Assembly (NCBI RefSeq): GCF_018143015.1
Contig: NC_054756.1
Span: forward strand, 25,647,440 to 25,711,439
Direction of reading: 5' to 3'
DNA length: 64,000 nt
Source of the DNA: Lytechinus variegatus
Lineage: Eukaryota > Echinodermata > Echinoidea > Temnopleuroida > Toxopneustidae
In this document: piece after piece, positions 53,201 to 63,176 of the stretch
How the letters are laid out: each line of letters opens with the position of its first letter
Numbering within the stretch: the stretch's first letter is position 1
Made by a program: the position numbers and the translations under genes
The notes under the pieces: model-generated
Seen by the model: only the letters and a program-made list of their open reading frames with translations
Told to the model about the DNA's origin: nothing
Databases searched by the model: none

Positions 53201-54294
53201 GAATGAGAGATGACATGGTTATTTGTGTAATGTTTGATGGTACTACTATTATTATTTATTAGGCAAAGAAATGTACAAAGAACCATACATTTCAGTATTA
53301 ACAATACAAGATAAGAATTATCAACCACTGGACACCAGGGACTGTGGCATAAAGCCTCCTGTCCCAAGTGATATTTCATATTATTGACCATTGGGGCCAC
53401 AGTCTTGCAAAGAGTTATGATTGATCCGGGCAACCTCAACTATATGGAAATCCATCAATGCCAAAAAATTTTCTACAGGAAATTTCCAACATATCCTTTG
53501 TAAATAAAAGGAGCACACTAAATAATAAAGAAATGGATGTAGGAATATATAACATATCTAGAGAACATTTAGAACAAACATGCATTTGAGATGTTGGCGT
53601 TGCTGGCTTTCCATAATTGTGGTTGCACTTCTGGATCTATAGCAAGTCTTTGAATGATTGGCCCCTGGTTATCTCAGAATGCACTTTTAGTAAAGACATT
53701 GTCAAGTTGATGCTCCATTTTCTTGTGCTTGACTCTTCTATTTCCTCACTGCTTTTATTGTGCATTGAGCACTCTGCAGAGTGAACTTGGTGCATTTATA
53801 AAACAATGGTGAAGGTTCAATAAATATCTATCAAAGAATGAATGTTTTAAAGATTTAAATTTGTGATTATATATGCGAGCAGCTTCCCTATGTATTATAT
53901 CATGTATAAATTCTTTGAATTCCAAGTTTTTATAGGAAAGTGATTTATTTATATGGAATATAATTGATACAAATGTTATTATCATTATTGTATTATTGTA
54001 ATTATTACTATTTTTAGTAGTATTAGTAGTAGTAATCATAGCAGTAGTAGTAGTAGTATAGTGGTAGTAGTAGTAGTAGTAATAGTAGTAGTAGTGGTAT
54101 CTAGTATTATCTTTTTCCATAACTTCTACCTTCAACATTCTATCCAATTTTCTCTCTCTCATTTTGATCCCATGCAGATTGATGAATGGTTGTCCACTCT
54201 TCATCTTGATGCGGCCTTTATTCAGGAGATGAGTAAGAAAATGTACAATGAAGTTTACGACAAAGACATCAAAGAAGAAGTAGTCACAAGTTGA
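47144..54294 (+). CDS. C8orf76-like TPR protein (whole gene, 6 coding exons)
   Basis: Exons 47144-47245, 48322-48564, 49302-49386, 50326-51280, 52376-52448 and 54178-54294 join in frame to 525 codons including the stop (524 residues). The order of conserved pieces matches vertebrate C8orf76 as I know it: an acidic N-terminus (FDDDLF), a TPR-type helical region (FRGNQHYYRRAWSDALDAYT), a segment ending HWIQLAKVHLK, and a C-terminus centred on DEWL and KKM. The vertebrate proteins are about 380 residues; the extra length is a Ser-rich insert in exon 4. The family's biochemical role is not established. ATG 47144 has G at +4 and an in-frame TAA 18 bases upstream (47126-47128). An acceptor TACTTTGCAG at 47101-47110 implies an upstream untranslated exon. 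The homology call is by recognition only. Confidence 0.82.
47370..47571. mobile_element. MITE with GCATGAATGACTAGAACGCT ends
   Basis: GCATGAATGACTAGAACGCT and AGAG are repeated in inverse at the right as CTCTAGCGTTCTAGTCATTC and ATGC; further pairing joins 'acattggacgct' with 'agcgtccattgt'. About 200 bp, in intron 1 of the C8orf76-like gene. Confidence 0.88.
48322..48564 (+). CDS. C8orf76-like exon 2: TPR region
   Basis: 81 codons, phase 0 at both ends, donor TTG|GTATGC. It encodes helix pairs of TPR type with A, L, Y and G in typical places (YRRAWSDALDAYTEAL; VARCRWRLGDADGAVEMGKK). The acceptor CCTATAAAAAG is weak, but it keeps the frame and preserves the conserved W-Y start. Confidence 0.8.
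49302..49386 (+). CDS. C8orf76-like exon 3: TPR-type helix
   Basis: 85 bases, acceptor GTATTTCACAG|GTT and donor GACA|GTAAGT, phase 0 in and phase 1 out. It encodes HQLFCAHAALAMFYDAAGNA, a TPR-like helix-turn-helix. Too short for ORF scans. Confidence 0.8.
50326..51280 (+). CDS. C8orf76-like exon 4 with Ser-rich insert
   Basis: 955 bases, acceptor CCCCTGAAAG|AT and donor GCAAA|GTAAGT, phase 1 in and phase 2 out. The conserved start (ASSLRLCLDLRPLSVQHWIQ) is followed by a polar, probably disordered region. Residues about 300-384 are more than half Ser, encoded largely by TCA/TCG in a microsatellite-like stretch (50793-51045). The exon ends with a conserved-looking helix (VVMEAVKCLLRA). Confidence 0.85.
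51337..51818 (+). mobile_element. Degraded tRNA-derived SINE in intron 4
   Basis: 'gggtttgaattccagcc' (B-box-like), 'cttcaacccaggtgaggg' and 'aaatgggtacctgg' align with the SINE at 25167. The element lacks its head, and a tail-like segment with ATT repeats appears only at about 51785-51818, suggesting an internal insertion or a second fragment. Confidence 0.6.
51836..52310. mobile_element. One or two fold-back elements in intron 4
   Basis: TATATGACACCT at 51836 is matched by AGGTGTCATATA at about 52133-52144. Directly beside it, AAATAATGAATGTTC, 'gcaatggacagaac' and 'gtgaaagat' at about 52148-52210 are matched in inverse at 52230-52310 ('atctttcac', 'attctgtccattgc', 'acattcattattt'). Both look like short non-coding elements. 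Confidence 0.65.
52376..52448 (+). CDS. C8orf76-like exon 5
   Basis: 73 bases, acceptor TTTGTTTCTTCAG|A and donor GCAGAA|GTAAGT, phase 2 in and phase 0 out. It encodes VILKSLQICAVSITKMRND and a few more residues. A MITE (52486-53087) starts only 38 bases after the donor. Confidence 0.8.
52486..53087. mobile_element. MITE with GTCAAGTCCACCC ends
   Basis: TTAAAGGTCAAGTCCACCC at the left and GGGGTGGATGTGTCCTTTAA at the right. The inner halves mirror each other ('tttcatcaaaatcggatgt' against 'acatccgattttgatgaaa'). It is the uninterrupted relative of 9951-10900 and lies in intron 5 of the C8orf76-like gene. Confidence 0.88.
53393..53665. mobile_element. MITE copy C of the GGGGCC family seen at 26.2-27.1 kb
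   Basis: 'aaagagttatgattgatcc', 'tatggaaatccatcaatgcc', 'ttctacaggaaattt' and 'gaacaaacatgcat' align with the copies at 26155 and 26415, and the element has no internal insertion. Confidence 0.85.
54013..54105. repeat. (TAG)n microsatellite
   Basis: Imperfect TAG/GTA triplets in the last intron of the C8orf76-like gene. They produce a Tyr-run frame on the minus strand that is an artefact. Confidence 0.9.
54178..54294 (+). CDS. C8orf76-like exon 6 with stop codon
   Basis: Acceptor GATCCCATGCAG|ATT, 38 codons and TGA at 54292-54294. It encodes IDEWLSTLHLDAAFIQEMSK and KKMYNEVYDKD. A SINE begins about 25 bases after the stop, and a possible AATAAA lies at 54718-54723. Confidence 0.85.
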   Translation: MDEWLSTLHLDAAFIQEMSKKMYNEVYDKDIKEEVVTS

Positions 54295-54319
54295 TTATTC
54301 TGTTTCTATTTCTGGTAAC

Positions 54320-54553
54320 TCCCGTAGGTTCTTGGCAGGTCAGCATTTCTGCTGGTGAACGTCAAGCCGGTATATAACCAATTACCTAGGAAATATTTTC
54401 CGTCTTGGTAAATCAGTCATAGTGGCTGACGTTACAGACGGCATGTGTTACTCTTGGGCCTTTTTATTGAAGTGGAGACAATGGCAGAGTGGGGAGTCGA
54501 AACTCACAACCTTGCGATTATGAATCAAATGCTCTAACCACTGGACCACACGA
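54320..54553 (-). mobile_element. tRNA-derived SINE in the 3' UTR, minus strand
   Basis: Minus-strand GTGTGGTCCAGTGGTTAGAG, then 'gattcataatc' (CAT loop) and 'gttgtgagtttcgactcccc' form a tRNA-Met-like head. The body includes 'ggcttgacgttcaccagca' and ends near 'gggagttacc'. Stem pairing is imperfect, so it is unlikely to be a functional tRNA. Confidence 0.6.
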
Positions 54554-54717
54554 AGCAATTATCACTAATTGTAGAGGCTAAGCCCACCCCAACAAAAAGT
54601 TTTGGTAGAAGAGAAAAGCATAAAGCTGTAATTTTTCTCAAAATAGAATGTGAAATAAGAAAGTTATTTGCTTATAACTTCTATTTGCATATATATAACA
54701 CTTTCCTGTATGCAAAT

Positions 54718-54723
54718 AATAAA
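54718..54723 (+). terminator. Possible polyadenylation signal of the C8orf76-like gene
   Basis: AATAAA about 425 bases after the stop codon, the first clear plus-strand match after the SINE. No cleavage-site evidence. Confidence 0.3.
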
Positions 54724-55049
54724 ATCAATGATCACAAAATCTTTGTTATTATTTTATAATATGCAGAGAAGCAGGCCCCTACAGTTTTTGTCTTCAGGCA
54801 GTATATTGTACAATAATTGGGCTTGAACTTGTAATGATTTCTTTTGTATGCCTAGTGAGTGAAGCTGACAAGTATCCCTGGAAACAAAATATTTCATTTA
54901 TCATAGCTTTCTGGTGATAAAGTAGTTTTTCATTGATTGAAGATAATTTATAACGATGGTGATGTTACATGTTCTATCGTAAAGTAAAGTAAAGCATAGT
55001 CCAAGTTCTACATTGACGGTGTTGTCAAATAACAAGGGGGAAGTTCAAC

Positions 55050-56060
55050 TAATTTTATTTCTGGCTAAATTTTGACAGTGAGTGTGGCAAACACTTTTTG
55101 GTTAATGCTCGTTGTGGTTCATGGCCTCGAGCACTAGGTCGAAATACCCATGTGTCCCTCCTAGCAAAGGGTGAATACCCCAGCCTCAGCTGGAATCTGG
55201 CAAACACTGAAGAAATCGGCATGATCAATCCTTCCACTTGCAGCTCGCAACAAAGGGAAATCTTGTAAACTTAGACATGTTTTTACTCATGTGTTGGTTA
55301 ATGTTATTGTAGGGCTTTGCCTTGAACCCATGCTCAGTGTCCCCTTATATCCCACGATATAAAAAAATACCCTCACCACAACTGGTGTCAGACAAACACT
55401 GATGAAATCAGCATGCTAGATTAGGCATCCATCTCCTTGCAGCTCGCTACTGCTCCCAATATCTGAAACTTAGACATTTTTACTACTTGAGTACTGGTGG
55501 AGCTTGACCTCAAACCGATGTTTGGTGTCTCCTTATATCCCTCCTTGCTATTGAAACACTCTAGTGACAACTAGTGTCAGACAAACACTGATGAAATCAG
55601 CGTACTAGATTACGCATCCATCTCTTGCAGCTCGCTACAACGGCCAATATCGTATACTTAGAATTTTCACTAAATTGTTTAGCTAATTGCCGGAGGAGCG
55701 TGCATTTGAAGCCATGTTCGGTATCCCCTTATACTTTAGTGCCCCCTTATATGCCTCCTTGCTATTAAAAACACTCTCGTGACAACTAGTGTCAGACAAA
55801 CACTGACGAAATCAGCGTGCTAGGTCACGCATCCATCTCCTTGCAGGACAACACTGTTTTTGATCAACGATACATCCTTCCACTTTACTGCATGCATCAA
55901 AGGGAAGTCTTGTAAACACTTTTGTACTCATGTGTTGGTTAATGCTTATAATGGCATTTGGCATTGAACCCATATTTGTTGTCCCCTTATATCCCTCCTT
56001 GGTATTGAAAATACCCTCTCCACAATAGGTACCCTAATGATGTCAGCTTCTTTGATTATG
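55050..56060. repeat. Diverged tandem repeat, about five units of roughly 190-215 bp
   Basis: Each unit holds 'ccccttatat(c/g)cctccttgctattgaaa', 'actagtgtcagacaaacactga', 'gaaatcagc' and 'catccatctccttgcagctcgc'. The 'gacaaacactga' landmark lies at about 55199 (as 'ggcaaacactga'), 55391, 55580 and 55795. The last unit is degenerate. No open frame persists through the array. Confidence 0.88.
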
Positions 56061-56085
56061 CATAAGTCCTTAACTGGTCACTTCA

Positions 56086-56290
56086 GGGAGATTCTATAAA
56101 ATATGTACGTCCAACCCCCTTTATGTGTAACCTTCATGATATTTTCTGTCTCTGATTTCTTGTTCTTTTGACAGACTGTAATGTTCTCAAAGGACCATGA
56201 CTTGGTCAGTTTATGAAGTGAAGTAAGACTTGAGAAAAATGGGGGTCGGATGTACAAAAAGGTTGATTTTTTTTATGGAATTGCCCTTTA
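56086..56290. mobile_element. MITE with diverged AGGGAGATTCTATAAAA ends
   Basis: AGGGAGATTCTATAAAA, 'tgtacgtccaacccc' at the left and 'ggggtcggatgtaca', 'ttttatggaattgccct' at the right are inverted copies with several mismatches. Confidence 0.65.
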
Positions 56291-58044
56291 GCAACCAGTA
56301 TCATAAAACGTTTACCATTTTACAATGTACTAGAGTTGCTTGGCATTGACCCAATAGTTTTAGATGAATTTAGCCGATATAGTGGGATCGAGCCAATGGC
56401 TGGGAAGAAAAAGATTATGTAGAGGGACCATTTTAGTGGTTACAAAACCTTAAAGCATATACAAGGTTGTCGAGGGCACCGGGGGGGGGGGGGGGGGGGG
56501 GGAGGGAGAGCAACTTAACTAAGGTTTGAGAAAAATTCCTTATCAGCATGTTTAAAAGAAAACAAATTGAAATATCCCAATTTGATTACATCAAGTTCTA
56601 CAGAGGAGACAAAGCATTGGAGGGGCACAACATTGCTCACAAGCAATACAGTGCCCTTCCAATCATTGTCTCCTCCTGGTCACGGCCCACCACTGGAGGT
56701 ACATGTATAGGCAGATGGATTAGAGACAGATGGATGAGAAATGGAAGCAGATTGAATATCGATGCAATCAGTTGTGTTAGAAGAGTGGTGGCTACATGTA
56801 AATGAGGCACTGGCAGACTTCATTTTACAAACCTTACAGTTTAAGAGAGCAAATTCATATTTTTCCTTGTATTGTTTAACTTTTAGCCTTTCTTCTTTCC
56901 TAGCTCTCACATACAGCTTAGCTTATATTATGATAAGATGCTTTTGCATCTTATCACACTTTTTGAACACTCTGACATTCTTGCAACTTCAAAGACACTG
57001 CAGAGCCATCCTTTTCCACAGATTGCTCAGTTTACTGCCATACTTGGCATGGAAAGTGGTTGCTACATGTAAATCATCACAGGGAGTTGCTTTGTTGACA
57101 TTGCGGAGATAAATAGGTCTTCTACACAGGAGTATTTAGTACCTCACCAGGCATGACCTAGGCACATGCCGGCTGCAATGGAACTCCTGTGAACAGTTGG
57201 CCACAGCTCTGCAGTTGCACCAAACTGAAGAGCGATTGGAGTATATCTTTATAAAAAAAACAAAGCTCATCTCTTTTCTTGATAATTCTTGATAACAGCA
57301 TTCGGTAGACGCCTTTGTGAAGTTGGTTTTTGGGAAGAAAAAAATCAATGTCGGTATGGTGTCATGTTTCAGTAGCTTCCTTTTGGGGGTATATCCCATC
57401 CTTTGGTGCTTCTGAAGCTGGTTTTGGGGCGATGAACAAACATCTTGTGTGGCGGATAGGTCTTCCTGGAGGAAATGTAGCTCAAAATGATCTTCACATA
57501 CCACCTGACTTTGCACATATTTCTATTTCTTTACATCAAATTTATCCGCTCTGATGTCATGTAGCCATTTAGCACGTCTTTCTCGATGAGTGAATATCTT
57601 TTGGATCGCAAAGAAACTGTGTTTCAGCTCAACTGCATAGGTAGAATCTTGTTTCGGGGGGGGGGGGGGGCAGTAGCCCTGCCCACGAACTGTGCCATCA
57701 ATTACACAGCCACGCTTGGGGGGAGGGTGCAGGGAGGGGGTAGTTTCTCCCCTTCCACGCACAGCACAGAAGCTTTAAAGGCTCCTTTAATTACAATAGA
57801 AAGAAGAGGACTCCTGATCCTTGTCTTAAATTTTGAAGGATATTTATTTTTTATCATGCATGTGATATTGTGTAGTGGCATTTTTAATCAATCAGTCAAA
57901 TCACCATAACAATCAACATTTCATCACAAAATTTCCATGCTGGGTGCTAGTTGTAAATACTGGTTGGCTTAGAAAATCCTGTCAGTAAGAAAACCGTCTG
58001 GACCTTTGTGAGTAAAGTCCTTAATGTTTCTGGCGGGACCAACA
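56291..58044. other. No clear gene; possible Polinton flank
   Basis: G homopolymers lie at about 56480-56502 and 57655-57670. Minus-strand frames at 57523-57762 and 57136-57516 are short and broken; because a Polinton-type protein follows directly at 58045 they may be decayed Polinton genes, but no motif supports this. Confidence 0.35.
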
Positions 58045-58347
58045 TCATTTTATGCACGTGTTCCATCTGTAGACAAGTTCTGTTTTTATTTGTGCGGTGA
58101 CAAGGTTGGAAAGAGCACCCAAGACAGGACAGACGAGATTGGAAATAAGAGAGATGAAGAAGCCCCCTTGCTGGGTGATGATTCGTTTTCGTTCTTTTAA
58201 CAGTGTTTTTCTGTCTGCCAGTTTTCGAAGATGATGCCTATGCTTATTCAGTGAACGTTTATGCGTGGGAGAAAGTTTGACATTTCCACGGACCACGTTG
58301 AAAACACACTCGCAGATGGCGTCAATGAGCCCCTTGAGACACGATTA
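58045..58347 (-). pseudogene. Small basic Polinton-type protein with hydrophobic C-terminus
   Basis: A minus-strand frame of at least 83 residues that continues upstream without ATG to about 58347. The basic part KRSLNKHRHHLRKLADRKTL is followed by GGFFISLI and a hydrophobic, Gly/Pro-containing segment. I recognise this layout (basic helix, GGF, hydrophobic end) from small proteins encoded in Polinton/Maverick elements, likely virion-like core or membrane-active proteins, but the name is uncertain. Polymerase fragments of the same element type lie just upstream on the same strand. No intact Polinton or terminal repeat is visible. Confidence 0.45.
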
Positions 58348-58489
58348 CTAAACTAAACCCGATATACAATTTAATCAAATTTTATACTTTGGAAATGTAA
58401 GCGAATTGAGTTCTCCAGGAAAAATATTCGTTCTAAGATGTAATTCTTCGGGGATATCTTGTTCAAGGTCAACAAATAACTACCCCTAT

Positions 58490-59095
58490 TCAAGACAATG
58501 ATGACTTGAATGTCCAAGGAATTGTCATTCAACATGTCCAATGATTCAGCGTTCGTTTTAATTAATGTGGTTTTAGGTAAATTGCTTCTTTCAGCAAACT
58601 TTCCCCAAAGTACATTTATGATTCCTTTTGAAATTGCACGCAAGCCTGGATTTTTTTTTCAATTTTGGCGGGGTCAAGCGCGATTCCCTCATGTTCGAGG
58701 TATTTTGAGATATAATTCTCCTTTTCTACGCTGGTAATTTCATGGGTGGGTTAACTCGAGGATTCTTGTTTTATTTTCATAAACGCGTCAATATAGGGGG
58801 GAAATAACCCACCTTTGCGGGTTTAAGGATTGTATTGTGTAGAAGCTGAAAAATGCCATACTTCTTCGAATTTCAGATTAGAATACCCCATTTCCACAGC
58901 CTTTTTCAACTCCTCCGATACCCATACCCCCTGCAATGCGCGTTTACTATCGTCATGGGAACAAGGGCCTTGATTAAGAGAGTTAGTATATGTCCTACAT
59001 AGAGAGAAAGTCAATTTCCCTCCTGAACGGTATGGCAAGACGGGGTGAAACAATCTCTCGGCGGGAGGATACTACATTTGACGAGACCAAATATA
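58490..59095 (-). pseudogene. Protein-primed DNA polymerase B fragment, copy 1
   Basis: Contains the region after motif A (LKKAVEMGYSNLKF) and motif B (INVLWGKFAERSN), separated by stops and frame changes. It joins foreign sequence at about 58490, where motif C should follow, and at about 59095, where the motif A side should begin. It is nearly identical to the matching parts of the copies at 59402-61130 and 61131-62340. Family-B, protein-primed polymerases of this type replicate Polinton/Maverick elements; this piece cannot be functional. Confidence 0.8.
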
Positions 59096-59401
59096 TGATA
59101 GAAAATAATATTGTCTGCTACATTCAGACTTACAGTTGGTTTATATTAGTCTTAATCCATGCTTTTACTATAAACAATGAAATTAAATTTTGGACAGAAT
59201 ATTTAGTAATACTTGGATGGACAAATGCATCAAGACCAGATTACACAAGATATTCATTTTTAACTGCATATTTTAATTCAGGATGAGATGACTCAAAATA
59301 TGCTGTTTGGTTTTATCATTTCAGATTGAATAAAATCTACATATCTACTGTAGAAATATCTCAATTCCATAGTTCACATCTCGGCTTCTTTTGTACTATC
59401 C
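59096..59401. other. AT-rich sequence between two polymerase fragments
   Basis: Bounded by the breakpoints of the copies at 58490 and 59402. A plus-strand frame of 63 codons ends at TGA (59284) and stays open beyond it if that stop is ignored. No homology recognised. Confidence 0.4.
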
Positions 59402-61130
59402 AGTGATTCCATCATGAATGGTTTTGATCCTACCAGGAGCTCCCTGAATAAGTTCCCTCATGGTATCGCGATTGATGACCATGGAGGTGGCAACGTTTAA
59501 AGTAAAACCCCTGACTTTGCATACGGTGTTACCTTTGTTTGTTTGTCCGATAGCTACAATTTTTAGGCCCACCGCATAACCATGTTTGTATAAACTTGCT
59601 ATTAGTATCATTGATTTCATTGGTAAGATCCCCTACAAAATCTCCCATGGGAGGGTCAAGATATTCCACATGAGGGTCCGTCTTGAAAACGACACTGTCT
59701 GTATTGTAGTACAGAACCCTATCCCCGAATTGTTCAAGCACGGTGTACAGTTTTAGGCTGGCTAAAGCCGTTGTAAACGAGGCAATGATTATTGGTATTG
59801 ACATTATGATCAACAAAACCACTTGCCATGGTGTAGTGTACCTCGATTAATTGCTCATTCAAGACAATGTCTTCAATGTCCAAGGATTTGTCATTCAACA
59901 TGTCCAATAAATTCAGCGTTCGTTTTAATGAATGTGGTTTTACGTAAATTGCTTCTTTCAGCAAATTTCCCCCAAAGTACATTTATGATTCCTTCGAAAT
60001 TGCACGCAAGCCTGGATTTTTGTCAATTTTGGCGGGGTCAAGTGCGATTCCATCATGATCGATTTATTTTGCAATATTACTCTACTTTTCTATGCTGGTA
60101 ATTGCATGGGCGGGGTATCCCGAAGATTCTTGTTTTATTTTCATAAACGCGTCAAAATAGGGGGCAAATAACCCACCTTTCTGGGTTTGAGGATTGTATT
60201 GTGTAGAAGTTGAAAAATGCCATACTTCTTTGAATTTCAGATTAGAATACCCCATTTCCACAGCCTTTTTCAACTACTCCGATACCCATACCCCCTGCAA
60301 TGCGCGTTTACTATCGTCATGGGAACAAGGGCCTTGATTAAGAGAGTTAGTACATGTCCTACATAGAGAGAAAGTCAATTTCCCTCCTGAACAGTGTGGC
60401 AAGACGGGGTGAAACAATCTCTTCGGCGGGAAGATAATACATTTGACGAGACCAAATATATCTTTGAAGGTTGGGAAATTCGAGTGTATGATGGTTCGAT
60501 ATCCGATGGGATATTTGCCAAATTTATTTATGAAAGGATATCGACTCGTGAAGTCATAGTACTTTATCTTTTCACCTGGTTTGCGTGGTAGAAAAGTGAA
60601 CACCCACCCGTCCGCCCCCATAAAAGGAATCCCTTGGATTGAGTGGTTCTTGAAAGGCATCTTTGAGGTGTCCAATGTAAGGGTGGACATCGGGATATTT
60701 CAAAACTTTTCTCCTTTAGCACTCCCACATGTAGCACACTGTGTAGTCAGCAACTTTCAAGAGCTTAATCCAGTGCACTGTCTCATTGTACAACGGACCC
60801 ACTGTTTTGTCAAGTTTTGTGTTCTTAAATTCGGATTTTGGAAAACAAGTGGGACACCCGTGGTAAAAGCATCCTAAAAATTCCCAAATATATTTCTTCC
60901 CATCTTCCCCCTCCCCGTAGCCGTCAACAAACCTTCCATGCACTTTCCTTTCCCCACCGTTGAAATGATGTTTGATCTCAATACCACTATTATGGTTGCT
61001 TCATAGTGCAACCATTCTCCCGCCAGGAGAGATTGCTTTTTAGCATGCGTATATCCATCTTGAGGGATAAGCGCGATTATATTTCTTTTGAACCATCTGC
61101 TCCAAATACATGTATTTCTTTTGACGTTGA
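59402..61130 (-). pseudogene. Protein-primed DNA polymerase B, most complete broken copy
   Basis: Reading from high to low coordinates: an N-terminal part with GKKYIWEFLGCFYHGCPTCF (about 60840-60905), motif A YYDFTSRYP (about 60540-60566), a Cys-containing part (CRTCTNSLNQGPCSHDDSKR), a disrupted motif B near 59930, and motif C read as YYNTDS (about 59699-59716). Motif C normally has Asp where this copy has Asn, so a catalytic acidic residue is lost. There are several stops and frameshifts, for example a stop just before LKKAVEMGY. Polinton/Maverick type, protein-primed; inactive. Confidence 0.85.
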
Positions 61131-62340
61131 AGAAAGTGCTTCTTTCAGTAACTTTTCCTTAAAGTACATTTATGATTCCTTTCGAAATTGCACGCAAGCC
61201 TGGATTTTTTCAATTTGGGCGGGGTCAAGTGCGATTCCATCATGATCGAGGTATTTTGCGATATAACTCTCCTATTCTACGGTAGTAATTGCATGGGTGG
61301 GGCAACCCGAGGATTCTTGTTTTATTTTCATAAACGCGTCAATATAGAGGGCAAATAACCCACCTTTGTGGGTTGAGGATTGTATTGTGTAGAAGCTGAA
61401 AAATGCCATACTTCTTGGAATTTCAGATTAGAATACCCCATTTCCACAGCCTTTTTCAACTCCTCCGATACCAATACCCCCTGCAATGCGCGTTTACTAT
61501 CGTCATGGGAACAAGGGCCTTGATTAAGAGAGTTAGTACATGTCCTACATAGAGAGAAAGTCAATTTCCCTCCTGAACAGTGTGGCAAGACGGGGTGAAA
61601 CAATCTCTTCGGCGGGAAGATAATACATTTGACGAGACCAAATATATCTTTGAAGGTTGGGAAATTCGAGTGTATGATGGTTCGATATCCGATGGGATAT
61701 TTGCCAAATTTATTAATGAAAGGATATATATTCCAAAGGATTTGGAAAACAAGTGGGACACCCGTGGTAAAAACATCCTAAAAATTCCCAAATATATTTC
61801 TTCCCATCTTCCCCCTCCCCGTAGCCGTCAACAAACCTCCCATGCACTTTCCTTTCCCCACCGTTGAACTGATGTTTGATCTCAATACCACTGATGGTTG
61901 CTTCATGGTGCAACCATTCTCCCACCAGGAGAGATTGCTTTTTAGCATGCGTACATCTGTCTTGAGGGATAAGTGCGATTATATTTCTTTTGAACCATCT
62001 GCTCCAAATACATGTATTTTATTTGATGTTGAAGATAGTCTATAAAGGGTTTTGCGTCCATGAGGGTTGGCCGTTTACGCATAGCCCTTGATGTGTGTAG
62101 ATATATCTGTTCGATCTGTGAAATGTCTAATTCACTTACTATTTTTTATCATTACCAATCCTGGTTCATACAATCTTTCGCCATCCTCCCCTACAATAAA
62201 GTCAGGGCCATATGCCGCTTTGCTAATCGCATCCGTTATGGTGATGTACTCAATGATGTGGTACAGTTCAGTAATACGCATTTCATCATTCACATGTGCG
62301 TTATACGTACCGTAGTCTGAAGGGATTTCCAGGTCAACTT
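61131..62340 (-). pseudogene. Protein-primed DNA polymerase B, copy 3 with internal deletion
   Basis: Covers upstream sequence (an open stretch of about 69 codons at 62130-62340, for example DAISKAAYGPDFIVGEDGER), the GCFYHGCPTCF part (about 61770), and the CRTCTNSLNQGP part. Motif A is missing: sequence jumps at about 61737 from the first block to one matching just after motif A in the neighbouring copy. It runs directly into the N-terminal end of the copy at 59402-61130. Confidence 0.8.
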
Positions 62341-62577
62341 GTAAGATTGAAAACTAAGAGAATGATATTTGACGTAGCTCTATCCCTAGTTCGAAATTTT
62401 GAATTGTGAATGATATTCACTGTGTGAGGATTGTTTATAACTTTATAAAGAGATAATGAGGGAGCACTGCATGGAAATGTCAACATTTTAGGGTGGACTT
62501 GACAGTCCCCGCATCATGAAAAACATTTACTCTCCATTTTAAATTCTATTGTTTCATACCGATGAAAAAATAAAAGA

Positions 62578-63176
62578 TGATTCCATCATGAATTGTTTTG
62601 ATCCTACCAGGAGCTCCCTGAATGAGTTCCCTTATGGTATCGTGATTGATGACCATGGAGTTGGCAACGTTTAAAGTAAAAACCCTGAATTTGCATTTGG
62701 TGTTACCTTTGTTTGTCAGATAGCTATAATTTTTAGGCCCACCGCATAACCATGTTTGTATAAACTTGCTATTGGTATCATCGATTTCATCGGTAAGGTC
62801 CCCTACAAAATCTCCCATGGGAGGGTCAAGATATTCCACATGAGGGTCCGTCTTGAAAACGACACTGTCTATATTGTAGTACAGAACCCCATCTCCCAAT
62901 TGTTCAAGGACGATGTACAGTTTTAACTAGGCTAAAGCCGTTGTAAACGAGGCAATGATTATATTGGTATTGACATTATGATCGACAAAACCACTTGCCA
63001 AGGTGTAGTGTACTTTGATTAAATGCTCATTCAAGACAATAATATCTTGAATGTCCAAGGATTTGTCATTGAACATGTCCAATAATTCAGCGTTCGTTTT
63101 ATTGAATGTGGTTTTAAGTAAATTGCTTCTTTCAGCAAACTTTCCCCAAAGTACATTTATGAGTTCTTCCTTGACA
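62578..63176 (-). pseudogene. Protein-primed DNA polymerase B, motif B to C fragment
   Basis: Motif B INVLWGKFAERSN near 63140 and motif C read as YYNIDS (about 62865-62882), followed by a C-terminal part with GDFVGDLTDEIDDTNSKF. Motif C again has Asn for the first Asp, as in the copy at 59402, and also Ile for Thr. The high-coordinate end abuts the transposase-like frame at about 63176. Confidence 0.82.

Noticed and set aside
53755..54204. 149-codon minus-strand frame with a Tyr run
   Set aside because: Created by the TAG microsatellite and overlapping the antisense of a supported exon.
54481..54553. tRNA-Met gene candidate on the minus strand
   Set aside because: A tRNA-like head with imperfect stems continues into repeat sequence, so a SINE is more likely.
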